Assembly (NCBI GenBank): GCA_024233305.1
Contig: JACKPV010000029.1
Span: forward strand, 124,001-188,000
Length of the DNA: 64,000 bases
From: Verrucomicrobiales bacterium
GTDB taxonomy: Bacteria > Verrucomicrobiota > Verrucomicrobiia > Limisphaerales > J093
Direction of reading: 5' to 3'
Both the position numbers and the translations under genes were made by a program. Numbering within the stretch: the first letter of the stretch is position 1; each line of letters starts with the position of its first letter. Positions 19,399-27,230 of this stretch are shown here, piece after piece. Below the pieces are notes generated by a model. It was not told the DNA's origin and did not search any database. It worked only from the letters and a program-made list of their open reading frames with translations.

Positions 19399-19426
19399 AG
19401 TTTACGGGTTCGAGGTCAGGTGTCAA
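19399..19426 (-). promoter_or_regulatory. Sigma-70-type promoter for the FecR-cyclase unit
   Basis: On the minus strand a perfect -35 TTGACA (19426-19421) is followed by a 16-base spacer and a -10 of TAAACT (19404-19399), about 50 bases upstream of the ATG at 19350. The leader then carries a GGAGA ribosome site. This is the clearest housekeeping-type promoter I see in the window. Confidence 0.65.
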
Positions 19427-19537
19427 TTGGATATTTCCGCCCAAACCTCAGGGCCGCTGTTTGTTATCGCCAGGGCCAAAACGCCGGGATTTGGCCGGAA
19501 AACCGTCCGCTTCACCACCCCCATCACCGGCCTCCGA

Positions 19538-20029
19538 TCAGGCTTCATCGTTCTCGGAAAGCTGTCGGGCGTGCGCCGGGGAGTGCACCTGTTTGAGCTT
19601 CTCCCGCGTCGATTCCAGCCGGGTCATCAGGACGTCCGCCATCCGGTTGACCAGTTCCCGTCCGAACTCCGGCTGCTCCTCGGCCACGGCCCGCACCGCG
19701 GCCGCCTCGATCACCACGATGTCGCTGGCGGCCGCGGCCCGGGCGGTGAACTGCCAGCGATGGGGGGGCAGCAACCACGACCAGCCGATGGCCTCCCCGG
19801 GGTCCAGCATCTTGAAGATGGTAACCCCTTTAACCGGCACCACCGACTCCAGGGCCACCCGCCCTGAAATCAGCAAATGCAAATGCTGCGCCAGACCGTC
19901 CTCGCGAAAAACCACGGCACCCGGCGCATAGGTGAGGAGTCGTGCCGCGCCGGCCAGCCGGGATCCCAGGTCGGCTGCCTTGCCGTTCCAGAAGGGATGC
20001 GAGGTAATGATCGTTTCCAGGTCAGCCAT
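19538..20029 (-). CDS. Stand-alone cyclic nucleotide-binding protein
   Basis: A 163-residue protein consisting of one Crp-type cNMP-binding barrel: PGAVVFREDG, then LISGRVAL, then the phosphate-binding-cassette region PGEAIGWSWLLPPHRWQFTARA, then a C-terminal helix. There is no helix-turn-helix and no catalytic domain, so it is a binding module that must act through partners. The Arg that normally contacts the cyclic phosphate is in a modified context (FTARAAA). I used ATG 20029; a GTG 33 bases upstream is in frame. It is encoded just upstream of the FecR-cyclase pair on the same strand, with about 190 bases between, and downstream of trpS. Confidence 0.85.
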   Translation of the reverse strand: MADLETIITSHPFWNGKAADLGSRLAGAARLLTYAPGAVVFREDGLAQHLHLLISGRVALESVVPVKGVTIFKMLDPGEAIGWSWLLPPHRWQFTARAAAASDIVVIEAAAVRAVAEEQPEFGRELVNRMADVLMTRLESTREKLKQVHSPAHARQLSENDEA

Positions 20030-20081
20030 AATCGTTCGTCGCCTTGAGTTGCCACCGTCCACCCGAACTGCCGTCGCCCGC

Positions 20082-21047
20082 CTAATCCAGCCCGCACGCG
20101 CGCCGGACCCGCTCCAGCACCGGTCGGGCCACCGCCCGCGCCCGCGCCGCCCCGGCTTGGAGGATCCGGGTCAGTTCCGCTGGATCGGCCGCCAGTTCTG
20201 CCCGCCGCTGCCGCGCCCCCGCGAAGTGCTCCCAATAGCACTCGAACAACTTCTTCTTCAGGTCTCCATAACCCAGCCCACCGGCCCGGAGGCGGTCCTC
20301 ATAGTCCGCCGCCACCGGGCCGGGCGCAACGAGTTTCAGCAACTGCACCGCCAGGTTCTCGCCGGCGTCCGGTTTGGGCTCGTCGGGCGTTCGACTGTCC
20401 ATCCGAATCCCCATGATGCGCTTCCGCAGGGCCTTTTCGTCCCCGAAGATCGGGATCGTGTTGTCGTAGCTCTTGCTCATCTTGTCGCCGTCCACTCCCG
20501 GCACCCGGGCGGTGGCCTCGCGGATGCGCGGCTCGGGAACCACGAAGGTCGGCCCGTAGAGTTCGTTGAACTTGATCGCGATGTCGCGCGTCACCTCGAC
20601 GTGCTGTTTCTGGTCCTGCCCGACGGGCACCACTTCGGAATCGTAGATCAGGATGTCCGCGGCCATCAGGACCGGGTAGGCGAACAGCCCGTGGTTCACC
20701 GGAATGCCGCGGGTGGTCTTGTCCTTGTAGCTGTGACAGCGTTCGAGCAGACCCATCGGCGTCACGGTGGAGAGAATCCAGGTGAGTTCGGTGACCTCGG
20801 GCACCGCGGACTGCCGGAAGAAGACCGTGCGCTCGGGATCCAGTCCGCAGGCCAGGAAATCCAGGGCCACGTCGAGGCTGTTGCGCCGCCGCTCGGCCGG
20901 ATCGAAGAGCGACGTCATCGAATGATAGTCGGCAATGAAGTAGAACGCCTCCCCCTGCTCCTGAAGCTCAAGCGCCGGGAGCATCATGCCGAAATAGTTG
21001 CCAAGGTGCAGCGTGCCCGATGGCTGGATGCCCGAGAGAATCCGCAT
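20082..21047 (-). CDS. trpS: Tryptophanyl-tRNA synthetase
   Basis: A class I aminoacyl-tRNA synthetase of 321 residues that charges tRNA-Trp. The HIGH-like motif is seen as SGTLHLGNYFG and the KMSKS motif as GDKMSKSYDN. MRILSGIQPSG at the N-terminus is the standard TrpS start, which is why ATG 21047 was chosen over the 78-codon upstream extension. It separates two cyclic nucleotide-binding genes; the downstream one is on the same strand 52 bases away, so it may be co-transcribed with trpS. Confidence 0.96.
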   Translation of the reverse strand: MRILSGIQPSGTLHLGNYFGMMLPALELQEQGEAFYFIADYHSMTSLFDPAERRRNSLDVALDFLACGLDPERTVFFRQSAVPEVTELTWILSTVTPMGLLERCHSYKDKTTRGIPVNHGLFAYPVLMAADILIYDSEVVPVGQDQKQHVEVTRDIAIKFNELYGPTFVVPEPRIREATARVPGVDGDKMSKSYDNTIPIFGDEKALRKRIMGIRMDSRTPDEPKPDAGENLAVQLLKLVAPGPVAADYEDRLRAGGLGYGDLKKKLFECYWEHFAGARQRRAELAADPAELTRILQAGAARARAVARPVLERVRRACGLD

Positions 21048-21270
21048 GCCCGGACGGTAGCAAAGCCCGACCGCCGCCAGCAATAGCCGCGCGCCGCGGA
21101 CCCCGCGCAGCATTTCTCCAGCCATGAACTCGGCAGGCGCGGGGAGGCGCGCGCTCTCCGGGGTGGGGAAAACCAGGAGTTGAATCCTGCGCTGATTCAG
21201 GTTGAGTGGTGCGGTGTGGCGCGGCGCCCGACCGTTTGCGGGGAACGGGCGCGGCCACGATTGACCGGCG

Positions 21271-21720
21271 ATGAAGACCATGCTCGAGCTGTGCGCCGGC
21301 CTCCCGCGTCAGACAATCGCGGCGGGCGGGTGTCTCATTGAAGAGGGCGTCCCCGACGGCGCTCTCTACGTTCTGGCCGCGGGCCGGGTCGAGATCCTGA
21401 AGGACCGGCATTCGATCAACCTGGTCGACTCCCCCGGCGCCGTGTTTGGCGAGGTGTCGCTGTTGCTGGACCAGCCGCCCATGGCCACGGTGCGCTGTCT
21501 CGCGGACAGCGAGTTCTTCGTGGCTGCCGACGGATCTCGTTTCCTGCAGCAGTATCCGGAGGCCAGCTGGCATGTGGCCCGGGTCCTCGCCCGCCGGCTC
21601 AACGGCCTCACCCATTACCTCATCGATCTCAAGGCGCAGTTCGCGGATCGCCAGGATCATCTGGGGATGGTGGACGAAGTCCTCGAGAGCCTCTTGCACC
21701 ACCAAAAAAGGGTGCCTTGA
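21271..21720 (+). CDS. Second stand-alone cyclic nucleotide-binding protein
   Basis: A 149-residue protein with a single Crp-type cNMP-binding fold: GGCLIEEGVPDGALYVLAAG, then the PGAVFGEVSLLLDQPPMATVRC cassette, which keeps the FGE motif. The cassette ends MATVR, where Arg often contacts the cyclic phosphate, so it looks competent to bind ligand. After the barrel there is one long helical tail of about 50 residues with no helix-turn-helix. It is divergent from trpS across 223 bases and only about 3 kb from a class III cyclase on the other strand. The binding function is likely; the downstream partner is unknown. Confidence 0.87.
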   Translation: MKTMLELCAGLPRQTIAAGGCLIEEGVPDGALYVLAAGRVEILKDRHSINLVDSPGAVFGEVSLLLDQPPMATVRCLADSEFFVAADGSRFLQQYPEASWHVARVLARRLNGLTHYLIDLKAQFADRQDHLGMVDEVLESLLHHQKRVP

Positions 21721-21775
21721 TCCGGCGACCCGCACCGGGGGTTTCGGACCCGGGGCCGGTCGGCGGTGGGGCGGC

Positions 21776-22531
21776 CTACTCGGTCGGGGGCGGATGCTCC
21801 GGGTCCCAGGGGGCGGACAGATCGAGAAAGGCCCGGCCGGCCTGCGAGATCCAGGTGGCATTCCAAGCCTCCAGATCCAGCACGACAAACGCCGGTTCGG
21901 GCCCGATTTGCCGGCCGGCATTGAAAAACCACGTGCGGTCCCGCCGGTCGACCCACCCGCCTCCGGCCCGGAACGGCGCCTGATGGACATGCCCGCCCAA
22001 TACCAGGTCGGGCGCGTAACGACGCGCATGGTCCAGCAGCAGGCCATCGCCGAAGTAACCCTTCCCGGTCCAACTCACCCGGGTCTGATCGGGGGGCGCG
22101 TGGTACACCCAGATCCAGCGACGCTTCTCACGCGCGGCGTCGCGCTCGAGCAACCCCGCCAGCGCGCCGGCGGTCTCCGGGCCGTCCCACCAGGGACAGA
22201 TCGTGAAGAGCACCCCGTCCTGCTGGAAGGCGTCCCCGTCGACCAGCACCCCCTGCTCGCGCGCTGCGGCCAACCAAGTGGCCACGGCTTCGTTGCCGGC
22301 CGACCGCTCGATGCAGTCGTGGTTTCCCGAACTCACCAGCAACCGCGATTCCGCCGAAATGCGTTGCAGGTACTTCATCACGACCAGGGTCTGAATGTCG
22401 TCTTCCACCAGCGAGGCCAGATCCAGGAGATCGCCCGCCAGCACGACCAGATCGAACCGGCCCGCCACGGCCCGCACCCAGTCCAGCTGCGGCAGCGCGT
22501 AGTGCAGGTCGGCGGTGAGGAGACACTTCAT
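21776..22531 (-). CDS. Calcineurin-like metallophosphoesterase
   Basis: The 251-residue protein carries the metal-binding series of the superfamily: ADLH near the N-terminus, AGDLLD, SSGNHD and GGHVH near the C-terminus. Such enzymes hydrolyse phosphomonoesters or diesters with two metals; the specific substrate, possibly a nucleotide or cyclic nucleotide, cannot be read from the sequence. The start overlaps the stop of the upstream thioesterase gene in an ATGA. An in-frame extension far upstream covers the thioesterase and is not real. Closeness to the cyclic nucleotide cluster is noted, but a phosphodiesterase role is only a guess. Confidence 0.85.
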   Translation of the reverse strand: MKCLLTADLHYALPQLDWVRAVAGRFDLVVLAGDLLDLASLVEDDIQTLVVMKYLQRISAESRLLVSSGNHDCIERSAGNEAVATWLAAAREQGVLVDGDAFQQDGVLFTICPWWDGPETAGALAGLLERDAAREKRRWIWVYHAPPDQTRVSWTGKGYFGDGLLLDHARRYAPDLVLGGHVHQAPFRAGGGWVDRRDRTWFFNAGRQIGPEPAFVVLDLEAWNATWISQAGRAFLDLSAPWDPEHPPPTE

Positions 22532-23037
22532 GACCGCGCGTCGCCGGCGCTGCGGCTTTCGGCACGGGGAGTGTCGCGAATGATCATCGACACATCCCCG
22601 ACGAACTCCTCCAGCACGTCGGCCTGCGTGCCGGGCGGCATCGGCACGTACTTGCCGGTGGCAGCGCAATGGAGGACGCCATCGGGCCCCCGCAATTCGG
22701 CGCGGGCTTCGAGCAGTTTTCCGCGGCGATTGGCGACGAGTTCTGCGCAAACCTCGACCTCGCGGCCGGGAGCCAGGGGGCGCAGATAGCGGACGGTCAT
22801 TTCGGCGCAAAAACAGAACTTGCCCGCGCTCACGCCGCAGGCCCAGGTCATGACCTCGTCGAGAAGAGTTGCGGACAGCCCGCCGTGGATGGTTCCCTTG
22901 AAGCCCACATGTTCCGGCTGCGGTACCCAACGACCCCGCACGCTCCGTCCGTCCGTCTCGAAGGACAATCGGAGGCCGGCGGCATTGTGCTGGCCGCAGA
23001 CGAAACAGCTCCGGGTTGCCGGCAAGGGTTGCTGCAT
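22528..23037 (-). CDS. PaaI-type hotdog thioesterase
   Basis: A 169-residue hotdog-fold protein with an N-terminal CFVCGQHN, then FKGTIHGGLSATLLDEVM, the central hotdog helix with the catalytic Asp/Glu position. VRYLRPLAPGREVEV and the closing strands follow. PaaI-family enzymes hydrolyse acyl-CoA thioesters, often aromatic or short-chain. It is translationally coupled (ATGA) to the downstream metallophosphoesterase. The acidic tail after about residue 140 is longer than in most family members. Confidence 0.85.
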   Translation of the reverse strand: MQQPLPATRSCFVCGQHNAAGLRLSFETDGRSVRGRWVPQPEHVGFKGTIHGGLSATLLDEVMTWACGVSAGKFCFCAEMTVRYLRPLAPGREVEVCAELVANRRGKLLEARAELRGPDGVLHCAATGKYVPMPPGTQADVLEEFVGDVSMIIRDTPRAESRSAGDARS

Positions 23038-23195
23038 GCCCGCAGACTACCTCCCGCAAGCCCCCGTCGAACAGCCGAAAGGCGGCCGGCCGGCCCCGGG
23101 CTTGATTACCGCCCGCCTCCCCGTCGTCCAACGGGCGGCAACGCAACCCCGGGCGGATTGCAGGGCGGTCGATCCGGCGCGGACGGCGGGGTTGG

Positions 23196-25778
23196 TTGGC
23201 CGACAAACACGTGATCAAGGCCGGCGTCCAGTCTCTCGAGCCACCGGCGCCCAAGCCGGCGCCGGGTGGTTCCCCGGGCATGGCGCCCCGCGGACGGGTC
23301 GTCACCGACGGCAAGTTCTTCCGGCTCGGGGACCGCAAGTTCCTGGTGAAAGGGGTGGCCTACGGACCGTTCGCTCCGAATGCCGACGGCCACGCGTATC
23401 CCTCCCGCGAGGGGGTGGCTCGCGATCTGGCCCTGATGCACGCGCTCGGCGCCAACGTCGTCCGCCTCTACACCGTGCCGCCGGTCTGGCTGCTTGACGA
23501 GGCCATCGAGCACGATCTGCGGCTGCTGATCGACGTCGATTGGCACCAGCAGGCGTGTTTCCTGGGCGACGAGCAGCGGGAACGTCGCGCGCGGGAGACG
23601 GTTCGTCGGGCGGCCGAGGAATGCGCGCATCACCCGGCCACGTTCGCGATCAGCGTGGCGAACGAGCTTCCCCCGGACGTCATTCGCTGGTCGGGCCCCC
23701 GGGCGGTGGAGGGGTTTCTGAGCGACCTGGCCGGCATCGTGAAGGAGGTGAATCCGGATGTGCTGGTCAGTTTCGGCAATTTCCCCCCCACGGAGTTCCT
23801 GCGCCCGCGCGAGATGGACTTCGTCACGTTCAACGTATACCTCCACCGCCGGCCGGCCTTCGAGAACTACCTGGCGCGGCTGCAGATGCTGGCGGACACC
23901 CGCCCGCTCCTGCTCGGTGAATGCGGCCTGGACTCCTTGCGGGAGGGGGAGCCGCGCCAGGCGGAGACCCTGGGCTGGCAGATCCGCGCGGCGTTTCGCG
24001 GCGGGCTGGCGGGTGCCATCGTCTTCAGCTTCACCGATGAATGGCATCGCGGCGGGCGGTGGGTAACCGACTGGGCCTTCGGGCTCACCAGCGGGCGTCG
24101 GGCCCCGAAGCCGGCCTTCGCCAGCGTCCGCGAGGCCTTTGCCAAACCGCTGCCCACGGCCGGGCGGCCCCGCGTGTCCGTCGTCGTGGCCAGCTACAAC
24201 GCCGCCCGGACCCTCGCCGCCTGTCTCGAGGCGCTGCAGCGGCTCAACTACCCGGACTACGAAGTCCTTCTCGTGGACGACGGATCGATCGACGGCACGG
24301 CCGACCTGGCGCGGGAGTTTCCCTCGGTGCGCTATTTCCGGTTCGAAACCAACCAGGGACTATCCGCGGCCAGGAACCGCGGGATCGAGCTGGCCACGGG
24401 CGAGATCGTTGCGTTTACCGACGCCGACTGCCGGCCGCATGAAGACTGGTTGGACCATCTGGCGCATGATCTTCTGCGGGGCGGCTACACCGGGATTGGC
24501 GGACCCAACCTGCTCCCGGCGGACGATTCGCCGGTGGCGGCGGTGGTGATGGCATCCCCCGGCGGGCCGACCCACGTGATGCTCACCGACCGGGAGGCGG
24601 AGCACCTGCCGGGGTGCAACATGGCCTTCTGGCGGGCGGCGCTGCGGGAAGTGGGCGGGTTCGATCCGTTGTTTCGTCGGGCCGGCGATGATGTTGACCT
24701 GTGCTGGCGCCTGCAATCCCAGGGCTGCCGGTTGGGGTTCAGTCCGGGTGGGTTCGTGTGGCACTACCGGCGTTCGCGGGTCCGGGACTATCTGCGCCAG
24801 CAGCACGGCTATGGGGAGGCGGAGGCGCTGCTCGAGCGCAAGCACCCGGAGAACTTCAACCGCTTCGGGGGAAGCCGGTGGCGCGGGCGGATCTATGGCG
24901 GCCAGTTTGCCGGCCCGGTGGTCCGGCGGCCGTTGATCTACCATGGCCCCTTCGGCACCGGGATGTTCCAGACGCTCTACGCCGGTTCGCCGTCCTGGCT
25001 GCACCTGCTGGTCACGTCCGTCGAGTACTACGTGTTGCTGCTCCTCCCGCTCGCCACGTTGGCCACGCTGTTCCATTGGCTGCTGCCGGTCCTCCTGCTG
25101 GCGGCGGGACTGCCCGCCGGATTGAGCCTGATCGCGGCCTGGCAGGTCGACATTCCCCGGCGCATGCGACGTCTCTGGTCCCGGCCGCTGGTGGCGTTGC
25201 TGTTCCTCCTGCAACCGGTGGTCCGGGGTTGGGCGCGCTATCAGGGCCGCTTGTTTCTGGCGCAGACACCGGTGCGGGTACGCCGCAATTTCCGCGCCGT
25301 GTCGGAGTCCGGAGGAGGTGCTCAGCGTTCCCGGATGGCCTTCCGAGCCCCTTCGGGGGTCGGTCGCCTCTGCTTCCTGGAACGGCTGGTTCAGCGCTTG
25401 CGCCGCGAGGGCTGGCAGTTTCGCTCGGACGGCGGCTGGAGCCCGAACGACCTGGAGATTTACGGCAGCCGGTGGAGCAAGCTGCTGCTGGCCACGGCGA
25501 GCGAATACACCGATGACGGTTCGCAGGTCCTGCGTTGCCGCCTGAAGCCGGCCCGCACCCTGCCGGCCCGCCTGGTCTTGTGGCTGTTGACTGCCATCGC
25601 CATCGGCGGCCTGGGTTGGCGGGACGCCTGGCAGGCCTCGCGGCTGGCCGGGTTCCTTCCCGCGCTGGGTTGCCTGCTGTGGTTCCGCCACGATGCCCGC
25701 CGCCTGCAGGCGCAGGCGGGTGTGCTGATCCGCCGGGTGGCGGAGGACGTGGGAATCGTCGAGGCGGAAGGGCCCTGA
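23196..25778 (+). CDS. Glycoside hydrolase-glycosyltransferase (GT2) fusion membrane protein
   Basis: One 860-residue chain joins two carbohydrate enzymes. Residues about 36-315 resemble a clan-A TIM-barrel hydrolase, with NE at 156-157 as likely acid/base and GE at 241-242 as likely nucleophile. Residues about 325-560 are a family 2 glycosyltransferase: VVVASYN, DDGS (361-364), DADC (409-412) and GDDVD (498-502). Membrane segments at about 601-650 and 780-840 bracket a basic linker. This resembles the logic of processive polysaccharide synthases, with a remodelling domain on the same chain, but I know no named family with exactly this order. The start is uncertain: TTG 23196, GTG 23211 and ATG 23280 are all in frame, none with a strong ribosome site. 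It is a single gene between divergent and convergent neighbours. Confidence 0.85.
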   Translation: MADKHVIKAGVQSLEPPAPKPAPGGSPGMAPRGRVVTDGKFFRLGDRKFLVKGVAYGPFAPNADGHAYPSREGVARDLALMHALGANVVRLYTVPPVWLLDEAIEHDLRLLIDVDWHQQACFLGDEQRERRARETVRRAAEECAHHPATFAISVANELPPDVIRWSGPRAVEGFLSDLAGIVKEVNPDVLVSFGNFPPTEFLRPREMDFVTFNVYLHRRPAFENYLARLQMLADTRPLLLGECGLDSLREGEPRQAETLGWQIRAAFRGGLAGAIVFSFTDEWHRGGRWVTDWAFGLTSGRRAPKPAFASVREAFAKPLPTAGRPRVSVVVASYNAARTLAACLEALQRLNYPDYEVLLVDDGSIDGTADLAREFPSVRYFRFETNQGLSAARNRGIELATGEIVAFTDADCRPHEDWLDHLAHDLLRGGYTGIGGPNLLPADDSPVAAVVMASPGGPTHVMLTDREAEHLPGCNMAFWRAALREVGGFDPLFRRAGDDVDLCWRLQSQGCRLGFSPGGFVWHYRRSRVRDYLRQQHGYGEAEALLERKHPENFNRFGGSRWRGRIYGGQFAGPVVRRPLIYHGPFGTGMFQTLYAGSPSWLHLLVTSVEYYVLLLLPLATLATLFHWLLPVLLLAAGLPAGLSLIAAWQVDIPRRMRRLWSRPLVALLFLLQPVVRGWARYQGRLFLAQTPVRVRRNFRAVSESGGGAQRSRMAFRAPSGVGRLCFLERLVQRLRREGWQFRSDGGWSPNDLEIYGSRWSKLLLATASEYTDDGSQVLRCRLKPARTLPARLVLWLLTAIAIGGLGWRDAWQASRLAGFLPALGCLLWFRHDARRLQAQAGVLIRRVAEDVGIVEAEGP

Positions 25779-25813
25779 ACCCGGGTGCGCCGGCCAACGG
25801 GAGGGCTGCCCAA

Positions 25814-25831
25814 CCCCCGCACCTTCGGGGG
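25814..25831. terminator. Candidate terminator between convergent genes
   Basis: CCCCCG and CGGGGG pair across a 6-base CACCTT loop in the gap between the convergent glycosyltransferase-fusion and sufT genes. There is no T tract on either side. Confidence 0.35.
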
Positions 25832-25833
25832 AC

Positions 25834-26391
25834 CTACTCCAGCCCCAGCATGCGCCGGCCCGCCGGAGTGATCATGGACTGGTGCCAGGGCGGATCCCAA
25901 ACGAGTTCGACGCTGGCCTCCTCGACCCCCGCCAGACCGAGCACCTTCTGCTGGGCGTCCTGGGCAATCACCGGCCCCATGCCGCAGCCGGGCGCGGTCA
26001 GCGTCATCTTCACCCCGACGGAATAGGCCGCCTCCCCCTGGCGCTCGACGTGCACGTCGTAGACCAGACCGAGATCGACGATGTTGACCGGGATCTCGGG
26101 GTCGAAGCACTGCTTGAGCGCCCACCAGACGCGCTTTTCGAGACCCTCGATGGTGGCCGGAACCTCGCGATTCCCATCGGCCCCCACGCCGCCGTCCCAG
26201 TCCAGGCCGAGGGCATCGGCGTCCCGACCCGCGATGCTGAACAGCGCTCCCATTGCCCGGACGGTGAAGGAACCGCCCAGGTTCTGAGCAATTTCCACCG
26301 CCGTGCCCGCGGGCAGGGTTACGGTGTTGCCGGCCGGGATCTGGACCGCGTCACAGTCCCGTTCGAGATCGATGGTCATCGGCTCGCTCAT
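25834..26391 (-). CDS. sufT: Fe-S cluster assembly protein SufT
   Basis: An N-terminal domain reads RDCDAVQIPAGNTVTLPAGT...QNLGGSFTV, the SufT signature. It is followed by a MIP18/DUF59 domain with DPEIPVNIVDLGLVYDV, LTAPGCGMGP and WDPPWHQ. SufT proteins help mature or repair iron-sulphur clusters when demand is high. The 185-residue length is typical. No suf operon is present in the window, so it stands alone here. Confidence 0.9.
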   Translation of the reverse strand: MSEPMTIDLERDCDAVQIPAGNTVTLPAGTAVEIAQNLGGSFTVRAMGALFSIAGRDADALGLDWDGGVGADGNREVPATIEGLEKRVWWALKQCFDPEIPVNIVDLGLVYDVHVERQGEAAYSVGVKMTLTAPGCGMGPVIAQDAQQKVLGLAGVEEASVELVWDPPWHQSMITPAGRRMLGLE

Positions 26392-26453
26392 GCGCCGCCC
26401 AGTCTATCCCCCCGGGGGCCACACGCAAGCAGTCCGCCCGCGAACGCCCGGGA

Positions 26454-27077
26454 TCATGGCTTGGTCAGGTGCTTCTCCAGCTTCTCGAGCTTCGGGGCAA
26501 TGATCGCCCGGCAGTAAGGGTAGGTGCGGTTGTTCTCGTAGAAATCCTGATGATAGCCCTCGGCGGGGTAGAACTTCTTCAGGGGCACAATCTCCGTGAC
26601 GATGGGCTTGTCGAACGATTTCGCGGCGGCGGCGCGCGATTTCTCCGCCGCCACCCGCTGGGCTTCGTCCTGGCAGAGGATGATGGAACGGTACTGCGTT
26701 CCCACATCATTGCCCTGCCGGTTGAGGGTGGTGGGATCGTGAGCCAGCCAGAACAACCCGAGCAGCCGCTCGTAACTCACCTTCGCCGGGTCGAACTCGA
26801 TCTGCACCACCTCGGCATGGCCGGTGTCTCCGTTGCACACCGCCTTGTACGTCGGGTTGTCCGTGTGCCCCCCGGCATACCCGCTGGTGACGGACTTGAC
26901 ACCGTCCACCTGCTGGTAAACCGCCTCCACGCACCAGAAACACCCGCCGCCGAAGGTTGCCAGCCGCGTGGTTGGTTTGGTTTCGTCCGCTTGTCCCGAG
27001 CTCATGGTGATCAGCATTCCCAGCGCTGCCGCGACAACGCCGGAGTTCCGCGCGAATTTTGCGTGCCTGATGTTCAT
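26454..27077 (-). CDS. msrA: Exported peptide-methionine (S)-S-oxide reductase MsrA
   Basis: MsrA reduces methionine sulphoxide in proteins. The catalytic motif GGGCFWC is clear, followed by [27 protein letters not shown] and YHQDFYENN, all family blocks. A hydrophobic N-terminal segment (about 14-28) ahead of the domain indicates export, so it probably repairs envelope proteins. I used ATG 27077 since the longer frame begins with TTG and adds a charged stretch before the signal. It stands alone on the minus strand, downstream of the large repeat protein and its terminator. Confidence 0.93.
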   Translation of the reverse strand: MNIRHAKFARNSGVVAAALGMLITMSSGQADETKPTTRLATFGGGCFWCVEAVYQQVDGVKSVTSGYAGGHTDNPTYKAVCNGDTGHAEVVQIEFDPAKVSYERLLGLFWLAHDPTTLNRQGNDVGTQYRSIILCQDEAQRVAAEKSRAAAAKSFDKPIVTEIVPLKKFYPAEGYHQDFYENNRTYPYCRAIIAPKLEKLEKHLTKP

Positions 27078-27178
27078 CTTCGACGGCGCTAAACTTGACC
27101 GGAATCCCGACCGGCGCAAGCGGCGGCTGACGGACGGGGCCCGCCGGCCGCGCCACCACGGGCGGGCGACAAAGCAAA

Positions 27179-27202
27179 GGGGCCGGGGAAAGCCCCGGCC
27201 CC
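27179..27202 (-). terminator. Rho-independent terminator after the large repeat protein
   Basis: A perfect 10-bp stem (GGGGCCGGGG with CCCCGGCCCC) encloses a 4-base loop. On the minus strand it is followed by TTTGCTTTGT, about 30 bases past the stop at 27231. This fits an intrinsic terminator for the large secreted protein gene. Confidence 0.75.
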
Positions 27203-27230
27203 AGGCGACTGCAGGTCCTGCGCCTGCCGG

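Noticed and set aside
23038..23338. Upstream extension of the metallophosphoesterase frame (from 23338)
   Set aside because: The extension passes through the whole thioesterase gene in another frame; the ATG at 22531 with ATGA overlap is the clear start.
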